A stretch of 64,000 bases of DNA from Bacillus sp. J37 (lineage in GTDB: Bacteria > Bacillota > Bacilli > Bacillales > Bacillaceae). The translations under genes were made by a program, and so were the position numbers. The notes below the pieces were generated by a model, which did no database searches, was not told the DNA's origin, and was given only the letters and a program-made list of their open reading frames with translations. The DNA is taken from contig NZ_JAEK01000004.1 in the NCBI RefSeq assembly GCF_000518865.1, positions 123,774-187,773 on the forward strand, written 5' to 3'. Below, piece by piece: positions 52,465-61,353 of this stretch; the first letter of the stretch is position 1, and each line of letters opens with the position of its first letter.

Positions 52465-52810
52465 TTGCTAATTTCTCCTTTCAAATCCATTTATTTTTAA
52501 TAAAACGTTGTGCTCCTTTCTTACCTGAGTCAAAAGAAATATGATCAGTTCATTACTACAGACCTTATTTTAATAACAAAATGTGGAAACGATAATTGCC
52601 TTGAGGTGTAATATTATCTAAGGCTTGAGACGTATATTGTTTGGAAAGTGATGAAGTGCAGCAAAGCTGCTAGTGGGATGCGTTAAATTTAGTAGTGGAT
52701 GCGTCATTATGTAAGAACGTTGAACCTTTTTGCAGTTATTGCACATATTAAGTGGAGGTTGTGTCATTTCACCATACTATTGTGTCAATTATGGGTGTAA
52801 AAATGACCAA
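52465..52810. other. Intergenic region with short tandem-like repeats
   Basis: Three related segments TAGTGGGATGCGTTAAA (52671), TAGTGGATGCGTCATTA (52693) and TAAGTGGAGGTTGTGTCATTT (52749). A GCAGCAAAGCTGC hairpin is close by. I see no ORF with a ribosome site. Confidence 0.5.
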
Positions 52811-52835
52811 AAAAAAGACAGACTCATTGTCTGCC
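52811..52835 (-). terminator. Terminator after the acetyltransferase gene
   Basis: AGACA...TGTCT hairpin with a long T-run on the minus strand, 14 bp past the stop. Confidence 0.75.
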
Positions 52836-52848
52836 TTCATATCAATAT

Positions 52849-53247
52849 TCATCGTTTTCGACGAATTAAAAATCCATTATCGATTGATGTAAAACCAATT
52901 TTCGGGTAATATTCCATCGCTTCCTGTGATGCAAGTAATAAGAGGGATACTTCCTCACCTATCTCTTCTTGTAGCAATCGAACAAGTTCTTTACCAATTC
53001 CTTGTTTTTGATGTTCGTTATCGATGGCTAAGTCTGATAAATAACAGCAATAGTTAAAATCAGTTATTGCACGGGCTACCCCTATGACTTTCCCGCCAAG
53101 TCTTGCAGTAATAGTAATATCTGCTTTATCAAGCATACGCTGTAATCGAGGTAAATCATCTACTGGTCTTTTGATTCCTGATGCTTTAAACACTTGTGAT
53201 AATTCTAATGCACTGATTTGATCATGGATTTTATATGTATATTCCAT
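52849..53247 (-). CDS. GNAT acetyltransferase
   Basis: Small acetyltransferase of 132 residues. The acetyl-CoA motif is DNEHQKQGIGKELVRLLQEE (~76-95), and the C-terminal LLLLASQEAMEYYPKIGF contains the Y-x-x-x-G-F of GNAT proteins. The start is the ATG at 53247 with GAGGAG; the upstream in-frame extension (53313) is rejected. Substrate unknown. Confidence 0.85.
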   Translation of the reverse strand: MEYTYKIHDQISALELSQVFKASGIKRPVDDLPRLQRMLDKADITITARLGGKVIGVARAITDFNYCCYLSDLAIDNEHQKQGIGKELVRLLQEEIGEEVSLLLLASQEAMEYYPKIGFTSIDNGFLIRRKR

Positions 53248-53294
53248 TTTCTGCCGTCTCCTCTTTCTACTTTTTCCCAGTATAAACGAATAAA

Positions 53295-53323
53295 CCCGAT
53301 TTCTACAAGACATAAAAATCGGG
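53295..53323 (-). terminator. Possible terminator after the PfpI gene
   Basis: CCCGATTT/AAATCGGG arms, with a modest T-rich tail on the minus strand, 12 bp beyond the stop. Confidence 0.55.
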
Positions 53324-53335
53324 CTTCATAAAAAC

Positions 53336-53860
53336 TTATTTGTTTTCTAATACTTTAATAAATTCTCTCATGTAATCAGGTAAATCTGGTGGGCGTCGAC
53401 TTGAGACAAGATGTCCATCAACTACAACTGCTTCATCTATCCAGGTTGCACCCGCATTTTCCATATCGTCGCGGATTCCAGGTGTACTCGTTACTTTTTT
53501 CCCTTGTAAAATCTTCGCTGATATTAACACCCAGCCTGCATGACAGATTTGTCCGATTGGCTTCTTCTGTACCTCCATATGCTGTGTAATATCAATAACT
53601 TCCTTAAAGCGGCGAAGCTTGTCCGGAGCCCAGCCTCCAGGGACTAACAGCGCGTCATAGTCATTAGGATTGACTTGTTTAAAATCCATATCTGAGGTTG
53701 CGGGTACACCATATTTCCCTTTATAGGTGAAATTAGCATCTTCACCAGCAAGATGAACAATGGCTCCTTCCTCACGCAAACGATGAATGGGATACCACAG
53801 CTCCAAATCTTCAAAATCTTCATGGACAAAGCTTAAGATCTTTTTACCAGATAATCTCAT
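53336..53860 (-). CDS. DJ-1/PfpI family protein
   Basis: DJ-1/PfpI (glutamine amidotransferase-like) protein of 174 residues. The catalytic-type Cys-His pair is in GQICHAGWVLISA (~102-115), and the acidic FEDLELWYP near residue 15 is the usual partner glutamate. Relatives are YfkM, YraA or PfpI stress proteins acting as deglycases or proteases; the activity is not settled for the family. ATG behind GGAGG. Confidence 0.88.
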   Translation of the reverse strand: MRLSGKKILSFVHEDFEDLELWYPIHRLREEGAIVHLAGEDANFTYKGKYGVPATSDMDFKQVNPNDYDALLVPGGWAPDKLRRFKEVIDITQHMEVQKKPIGQICHAGWVLISAKILQGKKVTSTPGIRDDMENAGATWIDEAVVVDGHLVSSRRPPDLPDYMREFIKVLENK

Positions 53861-53910
53861 ATTTTTCCCTCCTTATACTTGACGATAACGTAATTTTCAA
53901 GTGTAGACAA

Positions 53911-54855
53911 CTATGATCCCATATCTGCTAAAATATTTGCCGTCTGTTGATCTGTGATCAATATATTTGCATACTTGCCTTTAAGTGCACCATATATAGC
54001 CTCTACCTTTTTCGGACCACCGGCAACTAATATCGATTTTTCCTTTTTGGCCAGATCATTCAGCTCAATTCCAATTGTACGGTTATTTAAGCTCTCCACA
54101 CAAATCTCTCCATTTTTATCGAAAAAGCGAGAGCAAATTTCACCAGCTGCTTTAGATTGTATAAGATGCTGATCTTCTCTGGACAAATACTCTGCCTGTA
54201 ATAATACTGAGTCAACAACAGGTGTTCCTACACTAAAGATTGCAATATTCGCTTTTTTACCAAGATCAAGGATTTTATGAATATGACGATCGGCTTCAAT
54301 CGCTTGTTTTACAACAATGTGATCCACGATAGCTGGCAGCGGTAACAAAAACGTTTGCGTGTGGAAGGCCTCACCAAATAAATGAATAATTTCAGATGCA
54401 TAGGTTTTTGTTTCTGAATGACTTACACCGCCATTTAGTTGAACAATGGTTGTATGACTTAATGGTCTTTGTTTTAACCTCATTGCTACTTCATAAACTG
54501 TCGTACCCCAAGATGTTGCAATCACATCATGATCCCTGACAATTTTATGTAGATAGTTTGCGGCTACTTCACCAAGCTGTTGTTTGATATAACGATTGTC
54601 ATACTCTGATAAAGATGCAACGACAACTTCCTTTAGTCCAAATTTTTCTTTTATACGCTCAGTTAATAATTCGTCTGCTTCTGTTGGATTATTGATTTTA
54701 ATTTCAACAATTCCCAAGTCCTTTGCTTGTTTAAGCAATCTGGAAACAGTTGGTCTTGAAACATCCAATTTTTTCGCAATTTCCTGCTGACTATAATCTA
54801 ATTGATAATAAAGTCTGGCCGCTTCAACAATTTTATTAAGTTTATCTTTTTCCAT
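53911..54855 (-). CDS. deoR: DeoR-type (SorC family) transcriptional regulator
   Basis: Sugar-sensing repressor of 314 residues. The N-terminal HTH is YSQQEIAKKLDVSRPTVSRLLKQA (~21-44), followed by the SorC sugar-phosphate-binding domain with SWGTTVYEVA, VQLNGGVSH, FSVGTPV, ILVAGGPKKVEAIYGALKG and ILITDQQTA. It closely matches my recollection of B. subtilis DeoR, which responds to deoxyribose-5-phosphate. The dra-nupC-pdp genes it would control are not in the window, so either they lie elsewhere or the gene has another target. Confidence 0.85.
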   Translation of the reverse strand: MEKDKLNKIVEAARLYYQLDYSQQEIAKKLDVSRPTVSRLLKQAKDLGIVEIKINNPTEADELLTERIKEKFGLKEVVVASLSEYDNRYIKQQLGEVAANYLHKIVRDHDVIATSWGTTVYEVAMRLKQRPLSHTTIVQLNGGVSHSETKTYASEIIHLFGEAFHTQTFLLPLPAIVDHIVVKQAIEADRHIHKILDLGKKANIAIFSVGTPVVDSVLLQAEYLSREDQHLIQSKAAGEICSRFFDKNGEICVESLNNRTIGIELNDLAKKEKSILVAGGPKKVEAIYGALKGKYANILITDQQTANILADMGS

Positions 54856-54926
54856 TTACAGCACCTAATTATCTTTTTTATAGGCTATTTCTTCAAACTT
54901 TGTTGCTTTGTAATAAGTGTTGAGAA

Positions 54927-55126
54927 GGTTAATTGGTGCCCCAGGATGCTCATCTTAAGTGGGGCGGGCGGTGAGTCTCCTCAGTGCATAGTGCCTTCGG
55001 GACCTCACCTATCCCGATACTCCCTTGTCTTGTTTCAGCGCCTAGTCCCTCGAAGAGCTTGTCGGGGCTGACCAAGGCACTTCCACATTTCCTACAGGAG
55101 TCTCGCACCTTCCGCTCCAATTAACC
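54927..55126 (-). repeat. Composite repeat: family-1 element with a family-2 element nested inside
   Basis: The element is bounded by 10-bp terminal inverted repeats GGTTAATTGG (54927-54936) and CCAATTAACC (55117-55126). On the minus strand, family-1 blocks TGGAGCGGAAGGTGCGAGAC and GAGGAGACTCACCGCCCGCC lie on either side of the family-2 block (AGTGCCTTGGTCAGCCCCGA ... GGGACTAGGCGCTG, 55085-55036). It fills the gap between deoR and tkt. No gene is present. Confidence 0.72.
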
Positions 55127-55198
55127 AAATCAGTTTTTTATTAACAGAACTTATGAAAACAACAATTTTAAAGAAAAGAACCTTTTCCTATGACAAAC

Positions 55199-55231
55199 GA
55201 GAGGCTGACATTATACCTACGTCAGCCTCTG
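55199..55231 (-). terminator. Terminator after tkt
   Basis: A perfect GAGGCTGAC/GTCAGCCTC stem (55201-55209 and 55221-55229). The T-run downstream on the minus strand is weak. Confidence 0.7.
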
Positions 55232-55243
55232 TTGTTTGATCTA

Positions 55244-57256
55244 TTATTCAGCGATTAATTTTTTTACACGAGCTACTACGTTTTCAACAGTGAAGCCATA
55301 TTCAGCTAAAATACGATTCGCCGGAGCAGATGCACCGAATGTATTGATAGCTAAAATATCACCTTCATCTCCTGAATAACGATCCCAACCTAGTGGAGAT
55401 CCCATTTCAATTGCAAGACGCTTTTTAACTTCTTTTGGAAGAACTGAGCGTTTGTATTCAACAGATTGCTTTTCAAAGCGATCCCATGCAGGCATACTTA
55501 CAACTGCTGCCTCAATGCCTTCTTGAGCTAAAACTTGTTGTGCTTCTACAGCTAAACCTACTTCAGAACCTGATGCTAATAAAAGAACGTCTGCAGTTTC
55601 TTTTCCAGCTGGAGAAACAACATAAGCACCTTTTTGAACACCTTCATATGCAGTGTCTTTTGTTCCTTTGATTGTTGGTAAGTCTTGACGAGTTAACACT
55701 AATGCAGTTGGAGTTGATTTAGACTCGATTGCTGTTTTCCATGCTGCTGCAGTTTCATTACCATCTGCTGGACGAACCACTGAAAGATTTGGCATTGCAC
55801 GTAATGATGCAAGTTGTTCTACCGGCTCATGTGTTGGACCATCTTCACCAACAGCGATACTATCATGTGTGAATACATATGTTACCGGTAAATTCATAAG
55901 AGCTGCCAGACGGATTGCAGGGCGTAAGTAGTCAGAGAATACGAAGAATGTACCACCGAATACATGTAAACCGCCGTGAAGTGCCATACCGTTTAATGCA
56001 GCGCCCATTGCAAATTCACGTACACCAAACCAGATGTTACGGCCGCTGTAATCTTCACTTGTGAAGTCACCACTGCCGCTAATTGTTGTTTTGTTAGAAC
56101 CAGCTAAATCTGCTGAACCTCCAAAGAATGATGGAAGATTTTTCGCAATGCCATTTAATACCGCTCCTGAAGAAGCACGTGATGCAAGGCTTGATCCTTC
56201 TTCGTAAACTGGAATATCTTTATCCCAACCTTCAGGAAGTTCACCATTGATCGCAACTTTAAATTGGTTTGCTAACTCCGGATACTCTTTTTCATATCCA
56301 GCTACTAATTCGTTCCACTCATTTTCTTTTGCACTTCCAGCTTCTTTCACTGTTTTGTTAAAGTGATCATATACTTCATCTGGAACATGGAAATCTTGTT
56401 CAAAAGTCCAAGCGTATGCTTCTTTTGTTAACTTAATTTCATCCGCACCAAGTGGAGAACCGTGTGAAGCTGATTTACCAGATTTGTTTGGTGAACCAAA
56501 ACCAATTGTTGTTTTTACTTCAATTAGTGTAGGACGGTTTAAATCTTGTTTCGCTTGTTCAATCGCACTTGAAATTTCGTTCAAATCATTTCCATCCTCA
56601 ACACGGATGACTTGCCAGCCTTGTGCTGTGAAACGTTGTTCAACATTTTCAGAGAATGAACGATCAAGATCACCATCTAAAGAAATATCGTTTGAATCAT
56701 ACAGAACAACTAAACGTCCAAGTTTTAAATGTGCTGCTAATGATGCTGCCTCAGAAGAAATACCTTCCATTAGGTCTCCATCACCACAGATTGCATATGT
56801 GTAATGATCTACTACATTGTATGATGGTTTGTTGTAAGTTTCAGCTAAATGACGCTCAGCCATTGCCATCCCTACTGCCATCGCAATTCCTTGTCCAAGT
56901 GGACCAGTTGTTGCATCAACACCTGGTGTATGTCCGAATTCAGGGTGACCTGGAGTTTTGCTTCCCCATTGTCTAAATGATTTTAAATCATCCATTGATA
57001 CACCATAACCTGTAAGGTGAAGAAGGCTGTATAAAAGCATAGAACCATGTCCAGCTGATAATACAAAACGATCTCTATTAAACCATTCAGGATTAGAAGG
57101 ATTAACATTCATGAATTTTGTCCATAACGTATACGCCATAGGTGCTGCACCCATCGGCATACCTGGGTGACCTGAGTTTGCTTTTTCAATTGCATCAATT
57201 GATAATGTACGGATCGTTTCAATCGATAATTTTTCAACATTTGTTAATTCGCTCAT
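55244..57256 (-). CDS. tkt: Transketolase
   Basis: Thiamine-diphosphate enzyme of the pentose phosphate pathway, 670 residues. The N-terminal [31 protein letters not shown] and the ThDP-binding [13 protein letters not shown] are present, as are the [17 protein letters not shown] and TVENVV regions of the pyrimidine and C-terminal domains. Full length. Its ATG shares one base with the stop of the upstream PFK-like gene (TAATG), with its ribosome site GGAGGGA inside that gene, so it is translationally coupled to it. Confidence 0.97.
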   Translation of the reverse strand: MSELTNVEKLSIETIRTLSIDAIEKANSGHPGMPMGAAPMAYTLWTKFMNVNPSNPEWFNRDRFVLSAGHGSMLLYSLLHLTGYGVSMDDLKSFRQWGSKTPGHPEFGHTPGVDATTGPLGQGIAMAVGMAMAERHLAETYNKPSYNVVDHYTYAICGDGDLMEGISSEAASLAAHLKLGRLVVLYDSNDISLDGDLDRSFSENVEQRFTAQGWQVIRVEDGNDLNEISSAIEQAKQDLNRPTLIEVKTTIGFGSPNKSGKSASHGSPLGADEIKLTKEAYAWTFEQDFHVPDEVYDHFNKTVKEAGSAKENEWNELVAGYEKEYPELANQFKVAINGELPEGWDKDIPVYEEGSSLASRASSGAVLNGIAKNLPSFFGGSADLAGSNKTTISGSGDFTSEDYSGRNIWFGVREFAMGAALNGMALHGGLHVFGGTFFVFSDYLRPAIRLAALMNLPVTYVFTHDSIAVGEDGPTHEPVEQLASLRAMPNLSVVRPADGNETAAAWKTAIESKSTPTALVLTRQDLPTIKGTKDTAYEGVQKGAYVVSPAGKETADVLLLASGSEVGLAVEAQQVLAQEGIEAAVVSMPAWDRFEKQSVEYKRSVLPKEVKKRLAIEMGSPLGWDRYSGDEGDILAINTFGASAPANRILAEYGFTVENVVARVKKLIAE

Positions 57257-58134
57257 TATATTCCCTCCGAATGTAATATTTCTTTTAATTCTGCTTTTTT
57301 ATCTTTTATGATTAATTGACCTGATGGCTGATCTGATGTAGACCATTCAACAATTGCTTTTTTCAATTGATTAGCGAGAAGTCGATCTAATGCAGTCGGA
57401 TATGGACCACTGCATTGTGATTCATCGATCACAACGACTTTCCAATCAAGGTCAAATTCTCCAAAATGTTCTTCTAATGCGACAGGATCAACATCTTGAT
57501 CCATCATGAAAAAGGTGTATCCTTCATTGTTCACTTCTTTTTGTTTAATATGTTGTTTTAAATGAGCAATGAGTGTTGAATCAACTCGCTCCACTACTTC
57601 AGCTTCAACTGCCAGTGCTGTGTCATGTAATAACCCCGAATTCTCTGCACCGGGAATTTGCACGTTAAAAACTCGTACCATTCCATAAGATAGAGAACTG
57701 GCCGTATCTCTTACTCTTTCAATATTTTCTACAATCGAATTTAGCGCAGTATCATAACCCAATGTGAGTTCTGAATCGTCAATGTTATTAAAGATACTAA
57801 CAGGTACTTGCAGTAATTTTCCTGTAAAACCGGTTATATTAACTTTTGTATCCCCTAATAAAATAACCTGATCAAGCTCTGTTAATTCACTAGCAAGTAC
57901 GGATATTTGATCGTTCCATATAGTAATTGGAAAAGCATTCAATACATGGGGATATGCACCAAAAGAACCATATGTATTCTCATTAAGTTCCTTTAGATTT
58001 AAGTGTTTTGTTGTATCGTCCCATTCAATCCCAATAACATTGTAACTTTGACTGGAAAGTTCTTCTACTAGGGTACGAACGATCTGTGCTGTACCTGCTG
58101 AAGCACAACCAAAATGAACTACACCTATTTTCAT
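57256..58134 (-). CDS. Phosphofructokinase-fold pseudoenzyme coupled to transketolase
   Basis: Protein of 292 residues that aligns by eye with ATP-PFK along its length but has lost the catalytic motifs. GGDSPG becomes GCASAG (9-14), GGDGS becomes LGDTK (93-97), TIDND becomes SIFNN (113-117), MGRHAG becomes IPGAENSG, and GHVQRGG becomes DESQCSG (237-243). The scaffold helix [18 protein letters not shown] (125-142) and [12 protein letters not shown] (246-257) remain. It cannot be a functional PFK. The start is the ATG at 58134 after AAAGGGG. It forms a TAATG junction with tkt. A regulatory role on sugar-phosphate flux is plausible. Confidence 0.85.
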   Translation of the reverse strand: MKIGVVHFGCASAGTAQIVRTLVEELSSQSYNVIGIEWDDTTKHLNLKELNENTYGSFGAYPHVLNAFPITIWNDQISVLASELTELDQVILLGDTKVNITGFTGKLLQVPVSIFNNIDDSELTLGYDTALNSIVENIERVRDTASSLSYGMVRVFNVQIPGAENSGLLHDTALAVEAEVVERVDSTLIAHLKQHIKQKEVNNEGYTFFMMDQDVDPVALEEHFGEFDLDWKVVVIDESQCSGPYPTALDRLLANQLKKAIVEWSTSDQPSGQLIIKDKKAELKEILHSEGI

Positions 58135-58277
58135 TATCGTAACCCCTTTATACGAAATTTCGTTCATAATCAAATGAACATTTGTTACGTTGTTTAGTAT
58201 AACATGAAGTACTTATAAAGATAAATAGGCAAAAACTGAAATTTCGAGAAATTTCTTATTTCTATAAAAACCTAAAA

Positions 58278-58309
58278 GAACCGATCTCAATAACGATTAA
58301 GGTCGGTTC
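58278..58309 (-). terminator. Terminator overlapping the kinase stop codon
   Basis: GAACCGATCT/AGGTCGGTTC stem (58278-58287 and 58300-58309, one GU), with T-run on the minus strand. Its upstream arm includes two bases of the histidine kinase stop. Confidence 0.85.
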
Positions 58310-59444
58310 ATTCTACTTTTTCAGGTAATCTAATCACAAAAGAGGTTTGATGCTGATCTGATTCGCAAAAAATGGTTCCATGATGTTTTTCTATGATTGA
58401 TTTACAAACATATAATCCAATTCCCGTACCAAAGCTCTTAGTTGTGTAAAAAGGTTCAAAAATCGTTTCCCTTATTTCTTCGGGGATTTGAGGGCCATTA
58501 TTTGTTATCTTAAAGGAGATAGTATGTTCAGTTTTTTCACAGGTAATCCATAGATTACGCTCCATAGAATTTTTTTGTTTCAAAGCATCAATGGAATTTA
58601 AAATGATATTAACCAACACTTGTTTTATTTCATCCTTTGCAGCTATAATCTTGCAATTAGGATCAATAGAGGTTGATACATTTACATCTCCATCTACTAT
58701 ACTCGGGTATAAAAAAGAAATAATATCAGAAAAGAGGCTGTCTACTTGAATCTCTTTGTGCGTTTTTTCTCCGGAATCTAACCTTGAAGCATGTAAGAAT
58801 TGAGTAATTCTAAACTTTAACTGATCCAATTCATGTTCAATCGTGTCCATATATTTTAAATCGGGATACTCATTTTTTAGCAACTTCATAAATCCCATCA
58901 CAGATGTTAATGGATTTCTAAATTCATGGACAAAACTTGAAGACATTTGACCTAGTAGTGATAATCGATCTTTATGTGACTGATTCACAAAAAGCATTTT
59001 TTCATTTATCTCAATATCTTTTAACTCTGTATACCTTGTAACAGCATGAAAACAATATCTGTCGAAATGATCGTTTATTCTGTCAATGATTGGCTGAAGT
59101 TCCTGTATAGAAACACCTGACTTGTTGACATATTTAATAAGTGTGCTTCTTCCGATATTCATATTGAAAACAAACTCTCCGATATTGCTTTTACTTAGTA
59201 CGCGTTCCTTTGCTACTCTATAAGCAAGCTCTTTCAGTTCATCATCACTTATTGTCTGCAGCAAAGATTTTTTGACCAATTGATACATTTCGTATCCATT
59301 ATGCCCTACTCGATCTTTGAAGATATCATTTTCATTTACAATAACATTTTCTAGCCACATTCCTAAAAACTCACTCTGAACTTTCTCCAAAAACTTAATT
59401 ACCTTCTCCTCAACCGAACAACCTGATCCAGATATCGAGTTCAC
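58308..59444 (-). CDS. Orphan soluble histidine kinase (sporulation-kinase-like)
   Basis: Soluble kinase of 378 residues. An N-terminal ~150-residue all-helical sensor region (HisK_N-like in appearance, not confirmed) precedes HisKA with H173 (SSFVHEFRNPLTSVMGF) and HATPase (NIILNSIDAL, NNGPQIP, FGTGIGLYVCKSI). No transmembrane segment and no adjacent response regulator, as in the KinA-E sporulation kinases that share a common phosphorelay. The start is a GTG with only a modest site; nearby in-frame starts are possible. Confidence 0.82.
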   Translation of the reverse strand: MNSISGSGCSVEEKVIKFLEKVQSEFLGMWLENVIVNENDIFKDRVGHNGYEMYQLVKKSLLQTISDDELKELAYRVAKERVLSKSNIGEFVFNMNIGRSTLIKYVNKSGVSIQELQPIIDRINDHFDRYCFHAVTRYTELKDIEINEKMLFVNQSHKDRLSLLGQMSSSFVHEFRNPLTSVMGFMKLLKNEYPDLKYMDTIEHELDQLKFRITQFLHASRLDSGEKTHKEIQVDSLFSDIISFLYPSIVDGDVNVSTSIDPNCKIIAAKDEIKQVLVNIILNSIDALKQKNSMERNLWITCEKTEHTISFKITNNGPQIPEEIRETIFEPFYTTKSFGTGIGLYVCKSIIEKHHGTIFCESDQHQTSFVIRLPEKVE

Positions 59445-59689
59445 TTTTTCACCACTTTCATTGTGTGAATGCCTTAATGATAATTAGACAAAAACTGATA
59501 AATATCCTTCTTTTTTATCACTTTATTCAAATTTCTATAAAATATGTTACATTTTGAAAAATAAACTCAGTAATTTGTATAAACTGTCATCACAATGATT
59601 TCTATCAGGTTAGGAAACTAGCTTTATTGCAGGGACCTTATGGGAAGAGCCTTATTTTTATAATACCCAGAATAAAAACTTCTGAACAT

Positions 59690-59721
59690 AAAAAAGACTG
59701 CCTTAAGTGACAGTCTTTTTC
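59690..59721 (-). terminator. Terminator after rpmG
   Basis: AAAAAGACTG/CAGTCTTTTT stem (59691-59700 and 59711-59720) with T-run on the minus strand, 17 bp past the L33 stop. Confidence 0.87.
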
Positions 59722-59737
59722 TTTCGTAACTAAATTT

Positions 59738-59887
59738 CTATTTTGTTTCTCGATGTAAAGTATATCGTTTTAATCGCGGGCAATATTTTTTCAATTCAAT
59801 TCGATCTGGATTGTTTCGTTTATTTTTTGTTGTAATATAATTACGGTCTCCTGTTTCTGTGCATGCTAATGTAATATTTACTCTCAT
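59738..59887 (-). CDS. rpmG: Ribosomal protein L33, zinc-independent (C-minus) paralogue
   Basis: Ribosomal protein of 49 residues reading [20 protein letters not shown], then [15 protein letters not shown]. The zinc ribbon of C-plus L33 is CxxC...CxxC; here only one cysteine of each pair remains (ACTETG and YCPRLK), so it cannot bind Zn as a ribbon. Such paralogues are induced by zinc limitation. It follows yciC by 18 bp and should share its Zur-controlled promoter. ATG preceded by a weak AGGTGGGAA site. Confidence 0.93.
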   Translation of the reverse strand: MRVNITLACTETGDRNYITTKNKRNNPDRIELKKYCPRLKRYTLHRETK

Positions 59888-59905
59888 TATTTTCCCACCT
59901 AATTT

Positions 59906-61096
59906 TTAGTTTGTTACGTCAAATGCTGGAAGTGGATCATTAAACTGAGACCAGTTTTGCTGCATTTCAGCATCTGTTAATAAACATAGATTAAGACTTG
60001 TTTCGATTTCATCACGGTTCATATCAATTCCAATCATCACTAATTCCGTTATGCGATCACCATATCGTTTATCCCATTTTTTAAGCAACTCTGGATCCTC
60101 TTTCAAAATGACCTCTTGTTCTTCCTCTGGATATGTTGCAATCCATTCACCTGCACCTTGAATTGTGATAGATGGACCTGCCTGAGAGAGAAGACCTGTT
60201 ATCTCGTTTCTTGATGCTAGCCAAAAGAATCCCTTTGCTCTAACAACGTCAACTGGCCAGTTTTCTAACCAGGTCATAAATCTTTCTGGATGAAATGGAC
60301 GCTTTTGTTTGTAAACAAATGACGAAATCCCATACTCTTCTGTTTCAGGTATATGTTCATTAACAAGCTCCTGAATCCATCCAGCCGCTTGACTTGCCTC
60401 CTCAAAATCAAACAAATCTGTATCTAAAATTTCAGCCAATGGAACCTTCGAAAAACTAGTTTCAATAATCTTGGCGTTAGGATTTAACTTATGGATCACT
60501 CCATTTAATTCCTTAGCATCCTCTTCATTTACCAAATCTGTTTTATTCAATAGAAGAATGTTGGCGAATTCGATTTGATCTATAAGTAAATCAACAACTT
60601 CTCTCGTATCAGATAGATCTGTCGCTTCTTTTCGATCAAGTAATGTTTCCCCTGAAGCAAAATCATGCCAAAACCTATTCGCATCAACCACAGTAATCAT
60701 CGCATCAAGAACGCAACAATCAGTTAAATTAATTCCGAGCTCCTCATCTATATATGAAAAAGTTTGTGCCACAGGTATCGGCTCAGAAATACCAGTAGAT
60801 TCAATAACTAAATAATCAATATTCCCTTGTTCCACAAGCTTTTTCACCTCCACAATAAGATCCTCTCGGAGTGTACAACAAATACATCCATTCTGAAGTT
60901 GCACTAGCTTTTCATTTGTCCTCGTAAAACCTCCTTGTTTAATAAGTGAGGCATCAATATTGACTTCACTCATATCATTGACTATTACAGCAATTTTCCT
61001 ATTTTCTTTGTTCATTAGAATATGATTTAATAAGGTTGTTTTGCCCGCACCTAAATATCCACTCAACACTGTTACAGGAACTTTTCTTTTGACCAT
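59906..61096 (-). CDS. yciC: YciC/ZagA-type zinc-related COG0523 GTPase
   Basis: Metal-chaperone-type GTPase of 396 residues. The P-loop is GYLGAGKTT (13-21), the metal-binding CxCC motif is [11 protein letters not shown] (71-74), then [18 protein letters not shown] and a C-terminal CobW_C domain. In B. subtilis YciC (ZagA) is Zur-repressed and thought to deliver zinc in scarcity. Zur boxes at 61114 and 61176 lie upstream. It is the first gene of a two-gene operon with C-minus L33. ATG behind GGAGAAG. Confidence 0.95.
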   Translation of the reverse strand: MVKRKVPVTVLSGYLGAGKTTLLNHILMNKENRKIAVIVNDMSEVNIDASLIKQGGFTRTNEKLVQLQNGCICCTLREDLIVEVKKLVEQGNIDYLVIESTGISEPIPVAQTFSYIDEELGINLTDCCVLDAMITVVDANRFWHDFASGETLLDRKEATDLSDTREVVDLLIDQIEFANILLLNKTDLVNEEDAKELNGVIHKLNPNAKIIETSFSKVPLAEILDTDLFDFEEASQAAGWIQELVNEHIPETEEYGISSFVYKQKRPFHPERFMTWLENWPVDVVRAKGFFWLASRNEITGLLSQAGPSITIQGAGEWIATYPEEEQEVILKEDPELLKKWDKRYGDRITELVMIGIDMNRDEIETSLNLCLLTDAEMQQNWSQFNDPLPAFDVTN

Positions 61097-61113
61097 TCAT
61101 CTTCTCCTTCTAC

Positions 61114-61134
61114 AAACCGGCATTATTACGATTT
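61114..61134. promoter_or_regulatory. Zur box 2 (proximal)
   Basis: An imperfect half-site pair ending ATTACGATTT. About 17 of 20 positions match the consensus AAATCGTAAT-n-ATTACGATTT. It is 18 bp upstream of yciC. Confidence 0.75.
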
Positions 61135-61175
61135 ATATTTTATACTCCCAGAATGAAATTAACTCCTCTTAGCAT

Positions 61176-61196
61176 AAAACGTAATTATTACGATTT
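61176..61196. promoter_or_regulatory. Zur box 1 (distal, near-perfect)
   Basis: The core ACGTAATTATTACGA with AAA and TTT flanks differs from the Zur consensus at a single base. Zur-Zn should repress the yciC-rpmG operon here. Confidence 0.93.
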
Positions 61197-61315
61197 ATAT
61201 TCTATTATATGGGCTATTGAATTGCAAGTTTCTTTTTCATAATTTTTATTCAAAAAACATGTTTAGATATATTGGAATCGGGAATTTATTTAGTACATAA
61301 GTATTTTTTCAAAAC

Positions 61316-61345
61316 AAAAAAGCTGACAACTATGTGCCAGCTTTT
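61316..61345 (-). terminator. Terminator after the CwlO-like gene
   Basis: AAAAGCTG/CAGCTTTT stem with T-run on the minus strand, 9 bp past the stop. Confidence 0.83.
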
Positions 61346-61353
61346 AAAAAATA

